Source: Odiellus spinosus (Eukaryota; Arthropoda; Arachnida; Opiliones; Phalangiidae). From it: a stretch of DNA of 64,000 nt. A program made the position numbers and the translations under genes. Below, one piece after another: positions 33,136-45,425 of this stretch (the stretch's first letter is position 1; the number at the start of each line of letters is the position of its first letter). The stretch is taken from assembly GCA_963920705.1 (NCBI GenBank), contig OY987232.1:12959726-13023725 (forward strand), read 5' to 3'. The notes under the pieces are model-generated. The model was not told the DNA's origin. It did not search any database and saw only the letters and a program-made list of their open reading frames with translations.

Positions 33136-36100
33136 ATGACGGAATCTAAGACTATTCGACTATATTCATCACATTATGTAAGTTTAAATAAATAATACTA
33201 AGCGAAACTCGTAACAACATATCTAGCCACAAAAGTATTGAAAGCCCAGAAGCGTCACGTTATCAGCAATACACCACTTTGCTCTTCCACTGTGCGCATG
33301 CCCGCGCTCGAAACGCTTACTAGTGGCGAGAAAAAAAAAAGTTCACTTGGTGAGGCGCGCGTAGTATCCCGCGTATTACTCCATGCAGGTTTTTTTCCCT
33401 GCCATTTTCACCAAGTGAAAGTTCGCCCTATGCCGCCCCAAGTAATGGCTAAATGAAGTAATTCGTTCCTCTGTACCAGATTCAAGATCTTTAAATTTAA
33501 AGAGACCATATCACTGAAGCCAAACACCAGTAGTTTCTCTCTTGCTCATCCCAGCGTGGTTACTGATTAGCTATGACGTCAGCCAAAAGTCCATAAAAGT
33601 AAACAACGCCCCATAGCTTAATGCTATCAGCAAAGGTCCAGTTTTACGTAATAGCCCATCACTTAAAAATAGTCAAAACGTTATCACCCCTGTCTGGCTC
33701 GAGTGGTTTGAACTCTTCCTCGATATTTTGAGTCGTGAGATATGTGAACATAATTAAGGCGGACCGCGCTTGGCAATATTGTCTTCCGCCAACTCCGGAA
33801 TTTCTCCAAAGAGCGGCACTTCCTCTGTTCAATATTTACACTCACTGTGGCCGGTAGTGCCTCGAATCAGCCCTTTGCTGATAGTATTAAGCTACGGGGG
33901 GGGGGGGGGGGCGTTGTTTACTATCATCGAATAAAGTGGTAAACTTCAGTGTCAATTTATCAGTTCGTAACTCCCGAGGGTCGCCCTTGGGCCTACTGAA
34001 AGTCAATTAACTTAGCATAGGGAATTTTTCTCATGGTTACACTGTCATCCACAATTTAACGTTAAAGAGGCTTAAAATTTGTTGTTGCGTTAATATACTT
34101 AGCAACCTAATCATTCCTAATGCATTTTCCACCAATTACAGTATTATCCGCTAATTTATCCCAAGAATGGAATGAATATTAATTCTGCAAAAATTGAAGA
34201 CTATGATGGGATTATGGCCGAAATCATGATCGCCATAAAGAGGAACCTCAAGTATATTTTAATCATGAAATTTTTTCAAGTCAGGTTATAATAGAATATT
34301 TAGGGCAGGGGTCGTCACGCATTAAATAGCACATAATTCGGTACGTACCATTAAAGGTCATTTGCCTTAGCTATTATCAAGCGATACACAAATGATACCA
34401 GTTCAAGGTATTCACTTATATTTGAATTTAAATCTTCTTTAGTTCATGATGTAATTTTGATAATTATATAGCAAGGGATTATCAAATCTCTTTTAAAAAT
34501 AATACATATTATAATTTCTGTACCTATTATCTCACGTTCTAATATCGATAGATTTATTATAATTTCGGTACCAATTATCTCACATTCTAATATCGTTAGA
34601 TTCTTCTGACAAACCGTAAAAGTCAGGCATAGTTCGAGGTATAATTTGTCAATTTGTTTTTTTTTCACGAGTTATGATAAGAAATGTATATAATATGTGT
34701 TTTTTACGCGTAAACTCGAGCATATTATCCGAGACCATTACCGTCTAGCCTACAGCGTGCCCACTTGCCGCGTGATACTGGGGAAAGTGGTAAAAGAGTT
34801 CAGAAGACTGGGAAATAAATCCAAACATTCCTTACCCCCAGAAAAAACTGAGACTCCCAATTATAAAAATCAGGGCCATCTTGTATTTTTCCTTCGTACT
34901 AAATAACCATTACTACCGCCTTAAGGTTATCTAGCTCTGTCAGAAAATAATATAAAATGCGTATATTTTCGTGAGGAAAATTGAAATTTTATAAACGATT
35001 GCAAAAAAGCCTGACGACCCCCTTTTAGTGACAGGGTAATTTACTGAACAGTCCAACCCTTACTAAAAAAAGTTAAGTCTTAAGAGGTCTTGGGGAAGTC
35101 TTTCGGGTGTCTTATGTAGTCTTAAAAGGTCTTGGGGAAGTCTTTCGGCTGTCTTATGTAGTCTTAAGAGGTCTTGCGGAAGTCTTCCATTATGTCAATA
35201 AGCCTTGAGGAAGTCTTAAAGACTTCCCCAAGCCTTTTGTAGTGTTCTTGAAGACCTCTTCAGATCAGACTAACTTTTTTCCGTAAGGGAACTTTGCATA
35301 ATTGGAATGATAAAACTTATTTCTCTTCAAGCTTGACCTATCAACAAGTATACTCTGTAAGATTAATTTCACTTATATTACTATCTGGAAGGAGATAATA
35401 GGAGAATAATATATGGTTCTAGTTGCGTCCAGTGGTGGGAATTTCGCGTTTTCTTCCCAGAGACAAACTTCCACTTCCTTGACACAGACGGCGACACCGC
35501 CGACTCACGCTTCCTCTTCTCAGAATAAGAAGAAAAAATTCTCTCTCTTCCCTTCCCCAAAATAAAACTGAAGGGAAAGAAATGAGAAGGAGAAAAAGTG
35601 GGCTTCTCTAGGAGGGCTCTGGGCCTTCCCCTCTTAGAATTTTTCCCTCTCTTCTTTGAAAAGAAGGAACTTGGCCCAGAAGGAGAGTTTACCTTCTTTA
35701 ATATTTTCCTTCCTTAGCAAAAAGGAGAGGTTGCTAAAGAAGGGGGTCGTCCTTCTTTTTCAAGAAGGGGGGTTCTGCTTGACTACTACCTAACTTCTTT
35801 TTGAAGATGGAGAAAATAATGATTTTATTACCCTTCTTTTTCGATAGTGAGAATAGCCGTTAATTGAATTAAATTTAAATATTTAGCTCAGAAAATATTT
35901 GGATAACTTCTAACAAGATCAAAATTATACAAATTAATAGATTTACGAAAAATATTTAAATATAACATTATAGTTTCAGTGTTTGCCATCAAGTGGCCAG
36001 ATCGTTTAATATTTAGTAAAAATGTTATTTGAATTAAATTTAATTAAATATTTAGGATAGATAATATTAGTTTTAGTTAGGTTAATACGCTAATTATGAT

Positions 36101-39100
36101 TATTTTTTAGTTAGGTTAATTACGATTCTTGTTTAGTTAGGTTAATTACGATTCTTCTTTAGTTAGGTTAATTACGATTCTTCTTTAGTTAGGTTAATTA
36201 CGATTCTTTTTTAGTTGGGTTAATTACGATTCTTGTTTAGTTAGGTTAATTACGTTAATTACGATTTTTTTGTAGTTAGGTTAATTACGTTAATTACAAT
36301 TCTTTTTGTAGTTAAGTTAATTACGATTCTTTTTGTAGTTAAGTTAATTACGATTCTTTTTGTAGTTAGGTTAATTACGATTCCTTTTGTAGTTAGGTTA
36401 ATTACGATTCCTTTTGTAGTTAGGTTAATTACGATTCCTTTTGTAGTTAGGTTAATTACGTTAATTACGATTCTTTTTGTAGTTAGGTTAATACTATGCC
36501 TAAACTAATACTCGTTTCTATTTACTATCGACTATCGAGAGATAAAGAAGGTGCACTATGTTACTTCTTTCCATTCTCTAGAAACCACCCTGCCTTCTGG
36601 GGCAGTGCTCTTTCACCCACCCCCCAAAATATTTCTCTCCTTGGCTCTCTCCAATCGGGAGAAAAGAAGGAAATCTTCCTTCTTTGGCAAGTCTCCTTCT
36701 TTTTTTGGGAAGGAGAATTTTCTTCACCAAAAAAGAAGCTCGAACTCCCTTCAATAATATTACCTTCAGTTTCTAGACTTTGAAATCCCTCTAGAAAAAT
36801 TTCACTTCAAGGGGAGTTTTTCATAGGGGAAGGAAGAAAAATTGAGAGAAGGGAGTAGCTATCTTCCCGTTTTGGCGCTTCCCTTCATTGAAACCTCTCA
36901 ATCTCTCCCCAAGTCTCTCTTTCCCTTCTGCAGAAAAGAAGGTAAAGAAGTGTATAGTCGCGCCCTCCTGTGGAAGTTTCTTCTGAAGATTCCCACCACT
37001 GGTTGCGTCAGGAATATAAATAAACACCCCAGTCACGCCACTTGTCTAGCTTGTATTATTAATGATTGCAATTTGGAATGCCTATGGATTATATTTTTAG
37101 TTTTGGCATATTATTAAAACGTCATATTCAAAACTTTACAAATCTGGGCTGAAGCGTTCTTAAAGTACATATGCAACCTGGCTCAAATCATGCCTCGTCA
37201 AACACGCTAGTTTCCTTTTTAAGTATTGAAAAAATCCAAAAGGTGCAGGCACAAGCGTGACATCAGTTTTACGATTGAATTTATCCTCACCACAGAACAT
37301 AACGCCAAAAATTGGGCTATGATTCGCGTTTTTTGGGAAAATACATCTTAAACTACAATATTACCTAATCTTAAGGGGGCAAAAACAATAATGACTGCTC
37401 TATACATGTTTGAACTCGGAAGAGACACAAATGAAGAAAATTCGGATTAAAATGATTATAGTTCATCATTAGTTGAATTATAAAATGATGATCATGATAC
37501 ATAGCGTGTCTAGAACTAGTCGTATATGGCGGGAGACTAAACTGAGGAATCCTGAGTTGAGCCAGGTTGTTTGCGTTCACTATATAAACTTCAAAATGAA
37601 AATGTCAAAAAAATATAGGAAATTTTCCCCGATATATGACACGTAGTTTATTTTAACAATAATTTTCATATACGTACAGTAGGGCTTTCTTGGTTTTGCA
37701 CTTTTACGAAAAAGACCGCGTGAAGAAACCTTATCACTGGTGACAGAATGGGCGAGAATTAACTGTAGACTCTACAATATCGAAATGACGCAACCATAGT
37801 GATGACGCGGTTCCAAAACATAGAAGCCAAAAAGCTTTAACTTTAAAATATTTCACCATTTCTTCGTAAAGAGGATTCGAAACTAAAATTTAAATCTGAA
37901 TCAAACCGTTTTCACGCAACCTTCTCCTATCGTCTCCTCCAAATGTTATATTTTTATATTCAATTGAAGGCTTGTTAATCAATTGGATTATATTTTATCA
38001 GGGAAATAGCATGTGGGACTTAAAAACGTTCCCTAACGTCATTTCATATAACCGGATGAAGAGCTTTCAAACAACGGTTGAAATCTACTACTCTAAAGTG
38101 ACCATGTTTTCCCAACTTTCTCAAACACAGCGTGGAAGTTTTCTATCTAATATCATCACTATACCACTTTGGGTATCTATTTTTTATAAACATAACATCA
38201 ATTCACTGGTTGAAACGGACACATAAGGCGGTAGTCGATGGGTAACTCATTATCGAAATTTTATCATTTCCGTACCAATTATTTCACGTTCTAATATCCG
38301 TAATTCCTTCAAATTTTTACTTCCAACGAACCGTAAAAGTCAGACGTAGTTCGTAGTATAATTTGTCAATTTTAAGTTGAATTTTTCTTTAGTTACGATA
38401 AGAAATGTATATTATAAAGGTGGTTATACGCGTAAACTCGAATATGTCTCCACAGTAGAGAATTTTATATGAGACCCATCACTATATGGCATACAGCGTG
38501 CCCACTCGCCGCGAATGCCGGGACACTGTGGAATGAGGTAAGAGAGAGTTCAGCAGACTGGGAAATAAATCATTCCCAAACGATCCTTACCCCAGAAGAA
38601 ATGAGACAGAATTATGAAAATCAGTGCTGTCTCGTGTTTTTTCATTGTACTATTTTAACCAGGCTTTACTACCACCATAACCTTCAATTCGCCTAAACTT
38701 ACTTGGCACCTATATTTTAATATTTTAGTTCCTTGGGTTAATTTTCTGCACAATCTTGGTTCTTTCTGCTCTAACCAAATGCTTTGAAAGAACAAATAAG
38801 TTTGGGAACTTCACGTGGATGTACTTTGCCGCTCTCTTTCAGCAAAGTAATTTTACTTTAATATTACTGTTAATTAAAGGCTAAAACCATCCAAAATGTG
38901 TAGCTATTTATGAAAATAATATATTTTTAATCCAAACAAACCGTCTAGATTCTAACATTAAAGGGAATCTTGGGAGGTAGAAATGGAACAAATTTTCAAT
39001 TTATTTTCGGAATCACCTTGTTAAAAAACGCACTCATGAATTTTTTAGTCTAGTATAATTTATATACAAATAAATATTAATTAGGACCAGCCTTCATACA

Positions 39101-41456
39101 GAGCTTGTAATCTCTTAACATTAAAGGAATAGGCTGGAGTTTGACGCCTTAGACCTTGGGCATCAAATGGCGGCCTATTATTTCAATGTTATGACATTAA
39201 AAGCACTGCACAAGGCTGCAATAATATGATTAGCCTGAATATATTTTTTTATTTTGTACAAATTTTACCAAACTTTAGAAATTAAACACCAAAAACGTGC
39301 AATTAAGTCAAAATCTGTTCCATTTATAGCTACAAGATTCCCTTTCATGGTGAGGTAAAGTATTTTATAATATAAATAATAGCAATATTTTTAACTTGCT
39401 ATGAGAGAACTATATTAGATGGACCATTGCAGTTTGTTAAATGCAGTACCACACCTTCAAAACTAAGTGTGTAGCTCTCATTTTGTACCACGCTGGTAGT
39501 CTTTTGTTGTTTTCTGCATTAATAACAGTTTCACTAAAAAATCTCTGAAGGTTTCGAACAGAAGTTACTTCATCGTGTTTCTGCTCATTTGTTGAACATC
39601 TGGTTTGGAACACTAATCGTTCTAAACATCGTCATCTTGTCGTATATCACGGCTGACGTTCTCGTCGGACAAAAAGTTGTAATCAATGATCTTAAAGATA
39701 TATTGAAAGTGAAAAACCTAAAATACATCAGTGTACAATCTGACGCCACGCAAGACTTTTTTAGAGTGAGTTCAATTATATATAAACCTACACTCAGTAA
39801 CATCGCTTGGTTAAAGTCATCTTCAGGTTTTTTAACTGTTTTCTATTGATCTGATACTACGTTTGAACGAACAAGTTGCAGAAACTGTTTCATCGTGACA
39901 GTTATCAGTTTTTTTCAATATCAGTTTAAAATAAAAAATTGCGAATGAAAATTTACCTAAGCAAAGGAAGCTAGGATACAGTAAGTTGTTGAAAAATTGT
40001 GTATGCGATTAAATCAACTTTGGCCAACGATAACAAGTTTGGTCCGATGCAAAGGCTGCCCGGTCCACTACAGCCGTACGCACTACAGCCTTAAAGAAAT
40101 TTTGCCTTTTGAAATTAATTTTTCTTTTCAGTCATCTTCCCTATAATAGCTTCTTAGTTCATACACCTAGAAACTGTGATTAGTCATTGAGTTCTAACAT
40201 AAATATCATTTTGTAGGGGATTCCAGGAACTCTGGGAAAGAGAATTCGCGAGAGAGCTACCAAGGAGGCTATAGACTCTGAATCATTCTCGAATGTAGTA
40301 TCTGGAAAACGAGTGATTGTAAACTGGCAGGATGACGCACAAAAATTAAATAAATTCTGTAAAAAAGAACTGAAGAATAAAGCCGACCAACGCCCAATAT
40401 TTTATCAATCACCATTTCCGCTGAATATTGATCTCTGCGCCTTTCGAATGAAGCGAAATCACTCAGTTGATGCCGAAACATTAGAGGGAATGAACAGAAT
40501 GTAAGTAGCACCAAAATTCTATCACTTTATTCCATAAAATTAAAAAACGCCCGGTACCTTAATACTATCAGCAAAGGTCCAGTTTTACATCATATCCCAT
40601 CACTTAAAAATAGCGAAAAAAAGTCATCACCCCTGTCTGGCTCGAGTGGTTTGGACTCTTTGATATTTTGAGTATGGAAAGACGGACGGAATTTAGGCGG
40701 GCCGAGCTTGGCTATATTGTCTCCCCCCACCCCCCCCCCCCAATTCCGGAAGAAGGGGCTTCCTCCATTCAATATTTATACCAACTGGGGGTCGCTAGGG
40801 TGTCTCGAATAAGAATCTGCCGGTACATTTAGCTGGACCTTTGCTGATAGCATTAAGCTACTGGTAATTGTTTACTTTTATGGAATATATAAATAGACTT
40901 TTGTTATCACAAGATATCTAGCTTAATTGCACGGGGAATTGAAAGGGTGGGCGAAGTAGGTATTATCCTCCAAGAGAAAGTCTTTCCCCAGAGTGATGGC
41001 GATACGGGCCAGGCTTCGAAATGAGGTTTCTTCCCCAACTAGTCTTCCAAACCAAGGGTAACAGGTGTCGTGAAGAACTTAACTGCCCCAATTAATAGTA
41101 TCCCTTAGAATATTTTATAAATATTATAAACTAATCACTTCATAATCATTTTTTCCAGTTTTCGATATGCAGCATCCTCTTGCCTATGCGACATTGCTAT
41201 TTATAAAGCCTATTGGTGGATGAATAACAGATGTGTCACGGAGGAAAATCTCATCGATGACCTAGACTACTATGACAAAGAAAACGAAGCGCTTCTCTTC
41301 CTGACCATTTACGCATGCAGTATCATTCCGGCAATTTCATTCTTAATCTACGAGTTACTCCACAAATTATATCAAGGTTTTAAAAAACAAACACGAAAAA
41401 ATCCACGAAGAAAAACTTTCCGGCAAATCAGTTACGCGTTAAATTGGAAATTTTAA
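33136..41456 (+). CDS. Gene 3: ionotropic-receptor-like ligand-gated channel
   Basis: Exons: 33136-33177, 34142-34251, 38002-38172, 38729-38846, 39551-39765, 40217-40500, 41159-41456 (TAA). S1: ESKTIRLYS, YYPLIYPKNG, SYNRM. Pore: FTWMYFAALFQQ. TM3 then SYITADVLVG. S2 differs from its paralogues: where they read VYIDWHEE it reads VIVNWQDD, replacing the Asp that aligns with the iGluR S2 acidic ligand contact by Asn. TM4 (LLFLTIYACSIIPAISFLIY) is followed by an unusually long, basic tail (KKQTRKNPRRKTFRQ) about 25 residues longer than in genes 2 and 4. The same phase gap exists after exon 2. Intron 2 (3.7 kb) hosts a hAT-like insertion. It is closest to gene 5. The start codon is tentative. Confidence 0.8.
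33581..33945. mobile_element. Family B foldback element, gene 3 intron 1
   Basis: It runs from AAAAGTCCATAAAAGTAAAC to ATCATCGAATAAAGTGGTAA. A G run of about 15 lies in the right arm at 33897-33911, where other copies have only a few G. Confidence 0.75.
34340..34925 (-). mobile_element. Family D element, gene 3 intron 2
   Basis: Reverse-oriented copy ending ATTACTACCGCCTTAAGG. It contains an internal duplication of about 63 bases: a TTATAATTTC stretch through ATCGATAGATT appears twice around 34500-34610. Confidence 0.6.
35057..35289. mobile_element. Family A MITE, long copy
   Basis: It runs from CCCTTACTAAAAAAAGTTAAG to TTTTTTCCGTAAGGG; longer than the other copies because one internal unit (GAAGTCTTTCGG-TGTCTTATGT) is repeated. 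Absent from the matching place in gene 5 (around 61225). Confidence 0.75.
35430..37001. mobile_element. hAT-like non-autonomous transposon
   Basis: The termini are CAGTGGTGGGAAT and the exact complement ATTCCCACCACTG. The flanking 8 bases GTTGCGTC occur on both sides (35422-35429 and 37002-37009): a perfect 8-bp target duplication, the hallmark of the hAT superfamily. The 1572-bp body is polypurine/polypyrimidine rich (repeated AAGAAGG and CTTCCTT words) with an internal minisatellite and no transposase frame. The homologous intron of gene 5 has the empty site GTTGGGTC at about 61324. The insertion therefore post-dates the duplication of genes 3 and 5. Confidence 0.88.
36066..36492. repeat. 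Minisatellite inside the hAT-like element
   Basis: About 16 tandem units of 23-27 bases with the consensus TTAGTTAGGTTAATTACGAT plus TTCTTTT variants; some units carry an extra ACGTTAATT. Confidence 0.85.
38226..38690 (-). mobile_element. Family D element, gene 3 intron 3
   Basis: From AAGGCGGTAGTCGATGGGTA to a TTTACTACCACC end. It lies between the S1 exon and the TM1/pore exon. Confidence 0.6.
38962..39354. mobile_element. Family C foldback element, gene 3 intron 4
   Basis: It runs from AAAGGGAATCTTGGGAGGTA to GCTACAAGATTCCCTTTCAT; central arms carry GGAATAGGCTGGAGTTTGAC and the partial complement. Confidence 0.65.
40512..40905. mobile_element. Family B foldback element, gene 3 intron 6
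   Basis: It begins CAAAATTCTATCACTTTATT 11 bases after the S2 exon donor and ends TATATAAATAGACTTTTG. A C run of 11 lies near 40731. The arms keep CTTAATACTATCAGCAAAGG and the near complement. Confidence 0.75.
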
Positions 41457-41905
41457 TTTACTATCCCCATCTCAGCATTAGGGGGATTGACTGTGTAAAA
41501 ATAATCGTGTGGGTGTTTTAGTCGCCTTTGAAATCGAGTAAAATATTACGAATTTCATATTTAAAACTGAAATTTGTTAGAATTTGTTTTATAATAAAAA
41601 CTGAGCAATATGAAATAGAATTTTGGTACCTTTTAAACTTTACAATGGTTATCTATGGTTGGACGGGTATTACCCGCCACTGGTCGGAATTAGACTCAGG
41701 CCGGACGGAATTACATTCTTCTGGACGGAATTGGCCTCGTCGACTGACTTTGAAAAACGTCTCGTATCTTTTAGACCAATCAAAGTTATGGAAAGCAAAG
41801 TAGCTTGAAATACGCGTAAAAGTTCAATTTATAAAAAGGATTGGACACGGTTAACATTGAGAGAGTTTTATAAAAGCGGACTGAATTACCCGCCACCACC
41901 ATAGT
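41457..41905. repeat. Repeat behind gene 3, relative of 4736-5370
   Basis: Reverse-oriented relative of the element at 4736-5370: GTGTAAAAATAATCGTGTGG, GACGGGTATTACCCGCCACT, GGACGGAATTGGCCTCG, and the end GGACTGAATTACCCGCCACC. It starts directly after the gene 3 stop codon; AATAAA at 41593 lies inside it. Confidence 0.5.
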
Positions 41906-43000
41906 CCTTATATGGGGAGTTCAGGACCTACATGAATCCAACTAAGCCTATTTTTCGGGTAAGTTTTAAATTTCTAGTTTAATATTTGTTTGAAATATTT
42001 CTTTACTAGTGAATTAGACTCTTTAAACGATAAGGAATGGATAAAAAAATGACAAAGTAAGAAACTTCAATACGAAAAACACCCAATGTTTCTTAATCAT
42101 AAAATTTTCACATGAAAGACCATTTTCTAGATAAATTTTCTTAAATATTAAAGTAAGGAAACTTAATTACATAACTTTCAAAGTGTTTGTAGTTAAAGGA
42201 ACAAATTTTGATAATTTTCAATATACAGACTAGATAAGAGACTGTTTCCAATTAACTTGATAAAAATCTTTTTCTAACATTTGTATTATGTTAAATTGTT
42301 AAAGTTATCTCCGTAAAAGTTTGTATATTGCTAAAATTTAATAGAACCGTGACTGTGCAGTATTTTATAAGTTAAACACTTTTAAAAACTAAAGTGAAAT
42401 TAATATATTTCAAACGAAACGATTTACAACAACACTAATAAGTAGAAGGTTTAGTGGAAGAAAAACAAGCGAGATTGAGTCAGGCAGACGGTTGACCAAT
42501 CTCATAGTGTGTTTTGGTAGGTTGCCAAGTAACCTACATCTCCTCTTCAATCACGTTATGCAAACAAAAAACTTAACGATCCCTTTGATTGGTACGCACG
42601 ACCGGATGTTAAACAGAGACGGTTATAAGAGAATTTTCTCTCTTTACTCTTGGGGCTAAAGATCGAAAGATTGGCAAAATGATTTTGCTCCTTAAAAGTT
42701 TAAGTCGGAAAAGAATAGAATTCCAGTTTCAAACAGAAACAGTAGAAGTCTCAACCGTTCAAGGAACAGCGAACTCGCTCCAGACAGACAACTAAATTTC
42801 GCCAAATAGAGTAAATGAATATATGATAGGACCTCCCAACTTGGTACACTTCTCATTAAAAATTCATATCTTTAGTTTGACTGGCTCGAATTATGGTTAG
42901 TAGGGCCCGTTTGTAGTCACCATGTCTGGCGATTCGGAAAAAAAGTTTCGACACTAGGAAAATACCCAGGGAAGATAAAATACTAATAGCAAACGCCAAA
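41906..43000. other. Spacer after gene 3
   Basis: Bases 41935-42050 are a fragment of family E (ATCCAACTAAGCCTATTTTT, TTTAAACGATAAGGAATGGA). The rest is AT-rich and shows nothing I can name. Confidence 0.45.
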
Positions 43001-43002
43001 AT

Positions 43003-43500
43003 TTGAATGATCAATTAAATGGGAATTTGAGAAATAAGGTTTTAAAGACTTGGGAAAAAAACCTACATCTAAGTAAAAGACTTAAAAAACGGAAAGGACA
43101 GGATATCCGCTACAAAATCTGCGTCTCAAAACCCAAATTGACCCATAATTCATTGCGAACGGTAAATTACCTCTGCCGGACCTTTAACTTGCCACAGCAC
43201 GAAATATTTTACGAAAAACTCCCAAAATTATGGAAATTAACCACTTCTACACCTCCGATCAAGAAACGAGTGTCACCATTGGATTCCTTGGTCAAATTTA
43301 CTGTGTACAAAGTGGAATTAGCGCTTGAGCCAGTATTTGCAAAGTTATCGACAATTTCCTTTGATTTGAGCATTCCTTTATTGCGTTCTATGTGAAAGAA
43401 ATGCCTCATTTTTAAATCGCCGATAACAAATACTGGTTCGCGGAAAGCTAATTCCAGCTTTCCGTCCAGAAATTCAGCCAAAGAATCAATTGGTGACACT
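43003..43500. other. Unknown coding-like inverted repeat
   Basis: A 130-residue frame runs on + (43003-43395), basic at the start (SKRLKKRKGQD) and containing VSPLDSLVKF and VELALEPVFAKL. A 96-residue frame runs on - (43499-43209) and begins MSPIDSLAEF with LELAFREPVF. The two strands carry similar peptides because the DNA at 43268-43350 is an imperfect inverted copy of 43425-43500. I recognise no family. A decayed mobile-element gene with inverted duplication is the simplest reading. Confidence 0.35.
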
Positions 43501-44410
43501 TATTTCTCGACTCGAGGTGCAGAAGTGGTTCATTTTAAAGTTTGGAGATCCTACCCTAGCTAGAGAAAATAGTTCTGCAGTTGACGATTTGTCGTCGGTA
43601 CCGTAGTTCAATGATGATTGTCTGACATCAAAACGTCTGTAGATATAAGATAATTGAATACATGTCGAGACCACCGAGACAAATCACTAACCATAATATG
43701 CATATAAATTAATTGTGAGTTTTCATTAACACCACTTTTTTGGAATGTTTGACGCATCCAACCTGCCACTTATTTCAGGCCTTGTCAAATTGAATTGACT
43801 AACTTGCTCAAAAATAGTCCAAATTGGATAATTCCAACAGAATTTGATCAGATAGACCACATGATTTTAATTAAAGTGGACCAAAGATATTTCAAATTTT
43901 GGGCTATTTGATCGAATACTGTTGAGATTTTCCAATAAATTTCGAATATTGTTGACCAAACTAGAAGACCTATTTCTTTGGTTATTCTATGGGGGCACAT
44001 TGAAATGAAAAGCAGCTGAGATGTCGCCCTAGTGTAAAAACATTCAGTCACCTTATTTTTTCTAATTCACCTTTCTCTCTAATCTTGTCGGTGAAAACAC
44101 TGATCAAACAGTGATGGAGAAGAAACTATCAGTTATCATTCACCCATCAAAACCCAACCCGTAATAACCCCTTGGACATTTTAATTGAAGTTGGATGGAG
44201 GTAATCAGGTAATTATAAACAGGTTGGAACGACAGGGTTGTTAGTATGTATATTATAATCTTATTGTTAACAGTATTTGTTTTAATGAATTTAATCATCT
44301 TTCCGTCTTAATCAAACATTCTGACTGCTCGTTAAATAGAAATTCGCTTGCAAATTCCATGTGTTCATTAATATTAAAATTAACTTAACAAATACTTTAA
44401 TAAACCGAAA
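43501..44410. other. Spacer with no identified content
   Basis: AT-rich, no repeats matched by eye elsewhere in the window, no convincing frame on either strand. Confidence 0.4.
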
Positions 44411-44426
44411 ATTGTGTCAGATGGCC

Positions 44427-44811
44427 TTAAAGGGAGAATGCAACCTAAAAAGAAGTGTTTTTTATCGATTTCTAATCCAAGAGTAGAAAAATTACAAACA
44501 AATATAAAACCAGCAATAAATTTAAAACTTACCCAGAAAATAGGCTTAGCTGGATTAATGGATATCACCTTAACTCTCCATATTAGGACTAGCGATAATG
44601 ACATTGATCGTTGGCTCTTACATGGGGAATACAGGATATCTATAAGGTCGCTATCCTTATACGGGGAGTTCAGGCTATCTCCATGAATCCAGCTAAGCCT
44701 ATTTTGATGGCAAGTTTTAAATTTATTTCTTTTACTGTTGGATTAAGTCCATTTAAACGAAAAGGAATCGATAAAAAAATCACTTGTTGTTAGGTTGCGT
44801 TCTCCCTTTTA
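44427..44811. mobile_element. Family E MITE, intact copy
   Basis: The left end AAAGGGAGAATGCAACCTAA and ATCGATT word are inverted at the right end (AATCGATAAAAAAATC, then TTGCGTTCTCCCTTTT). An inner palindrome pairs AATAGGCTTAGCTGGATTAA with ATCCAGCTAAGCCTATTTTG. About 385 bases, no open frame. Fragments lie at 25446-25503, 26182-26440, 41935-42050, 27230-27300 and 52530-52610. Confidence 0.75.
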
Positions 44812-44979
44812 ACCACATTTAATACGTCATTTTTGATATAAGCGTAGGAGTTTTATAGTAATTATTAAGATCATTTTGGCTAGTTTGATTGGAAGAGTTA
44901 GAGATGTTGCTATCGTTTGAAATGACAACGAGTTCATAACATTAGAAGCTAACGCATCAACTGAATAGAAGCGAAATTA

Positions 44980-45390
44980 GACACTTCGTTCGCTTCACTA
45001 CCATTTAAAGTTTAAACGATGGTAATGGGACCAGGATTATTTGAATAACAATGACAAATAAGAGTCTAAATTAAGTTTACCCATTATTATTGTAATTTAC
45101 GTTCAAAATAAGTTTTGGGTAAACAATTCATACATTAAATACTTCAATCATCCCAGTTTTAAATAGCTTATCTTCCTGGATATATGTACATAAATCTTCA
45201 GCGAAAAATATAATAAAATCGTCTTTGATATTTACTTTTAATTTTGAACTTCATTATGTAAAATAAACACGGTAAAATTTGTATGATTTGCATACGATTT
45301 AAGAATAGCAATTTAACGCAGTAACGAGTTTTCATTTGAAGTGATCCGATCACCATTTTTACAAAGGTTCATAGATTAGAATTCCTCATA
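44980..45390. repeat. Spacer repeat shared with 18490-18940
   Basis: Shares AAAGTTTAAACGATGGTAAT, GGACCAGGATTATTTGA and GTAAACAATTCATACA with the spacer before gene 2. Confidence 0.55.
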
Positions 45391-45425
45391 TTTGTAATTT
45401 TAAAAACTTAAAAGTTAAAGCAACG

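Noticed and set aside
36066-36492. CRISPR-like regular repeats
   Set aside because: Units are contiguous with no unique spacers: a minisatellite in a eukaryotic transposon.
36496-37117. Overlapping frames near the right end of the hAT-like element
   Set aside because: CT-rich low-complexity translation on both strands, no transposase motif.
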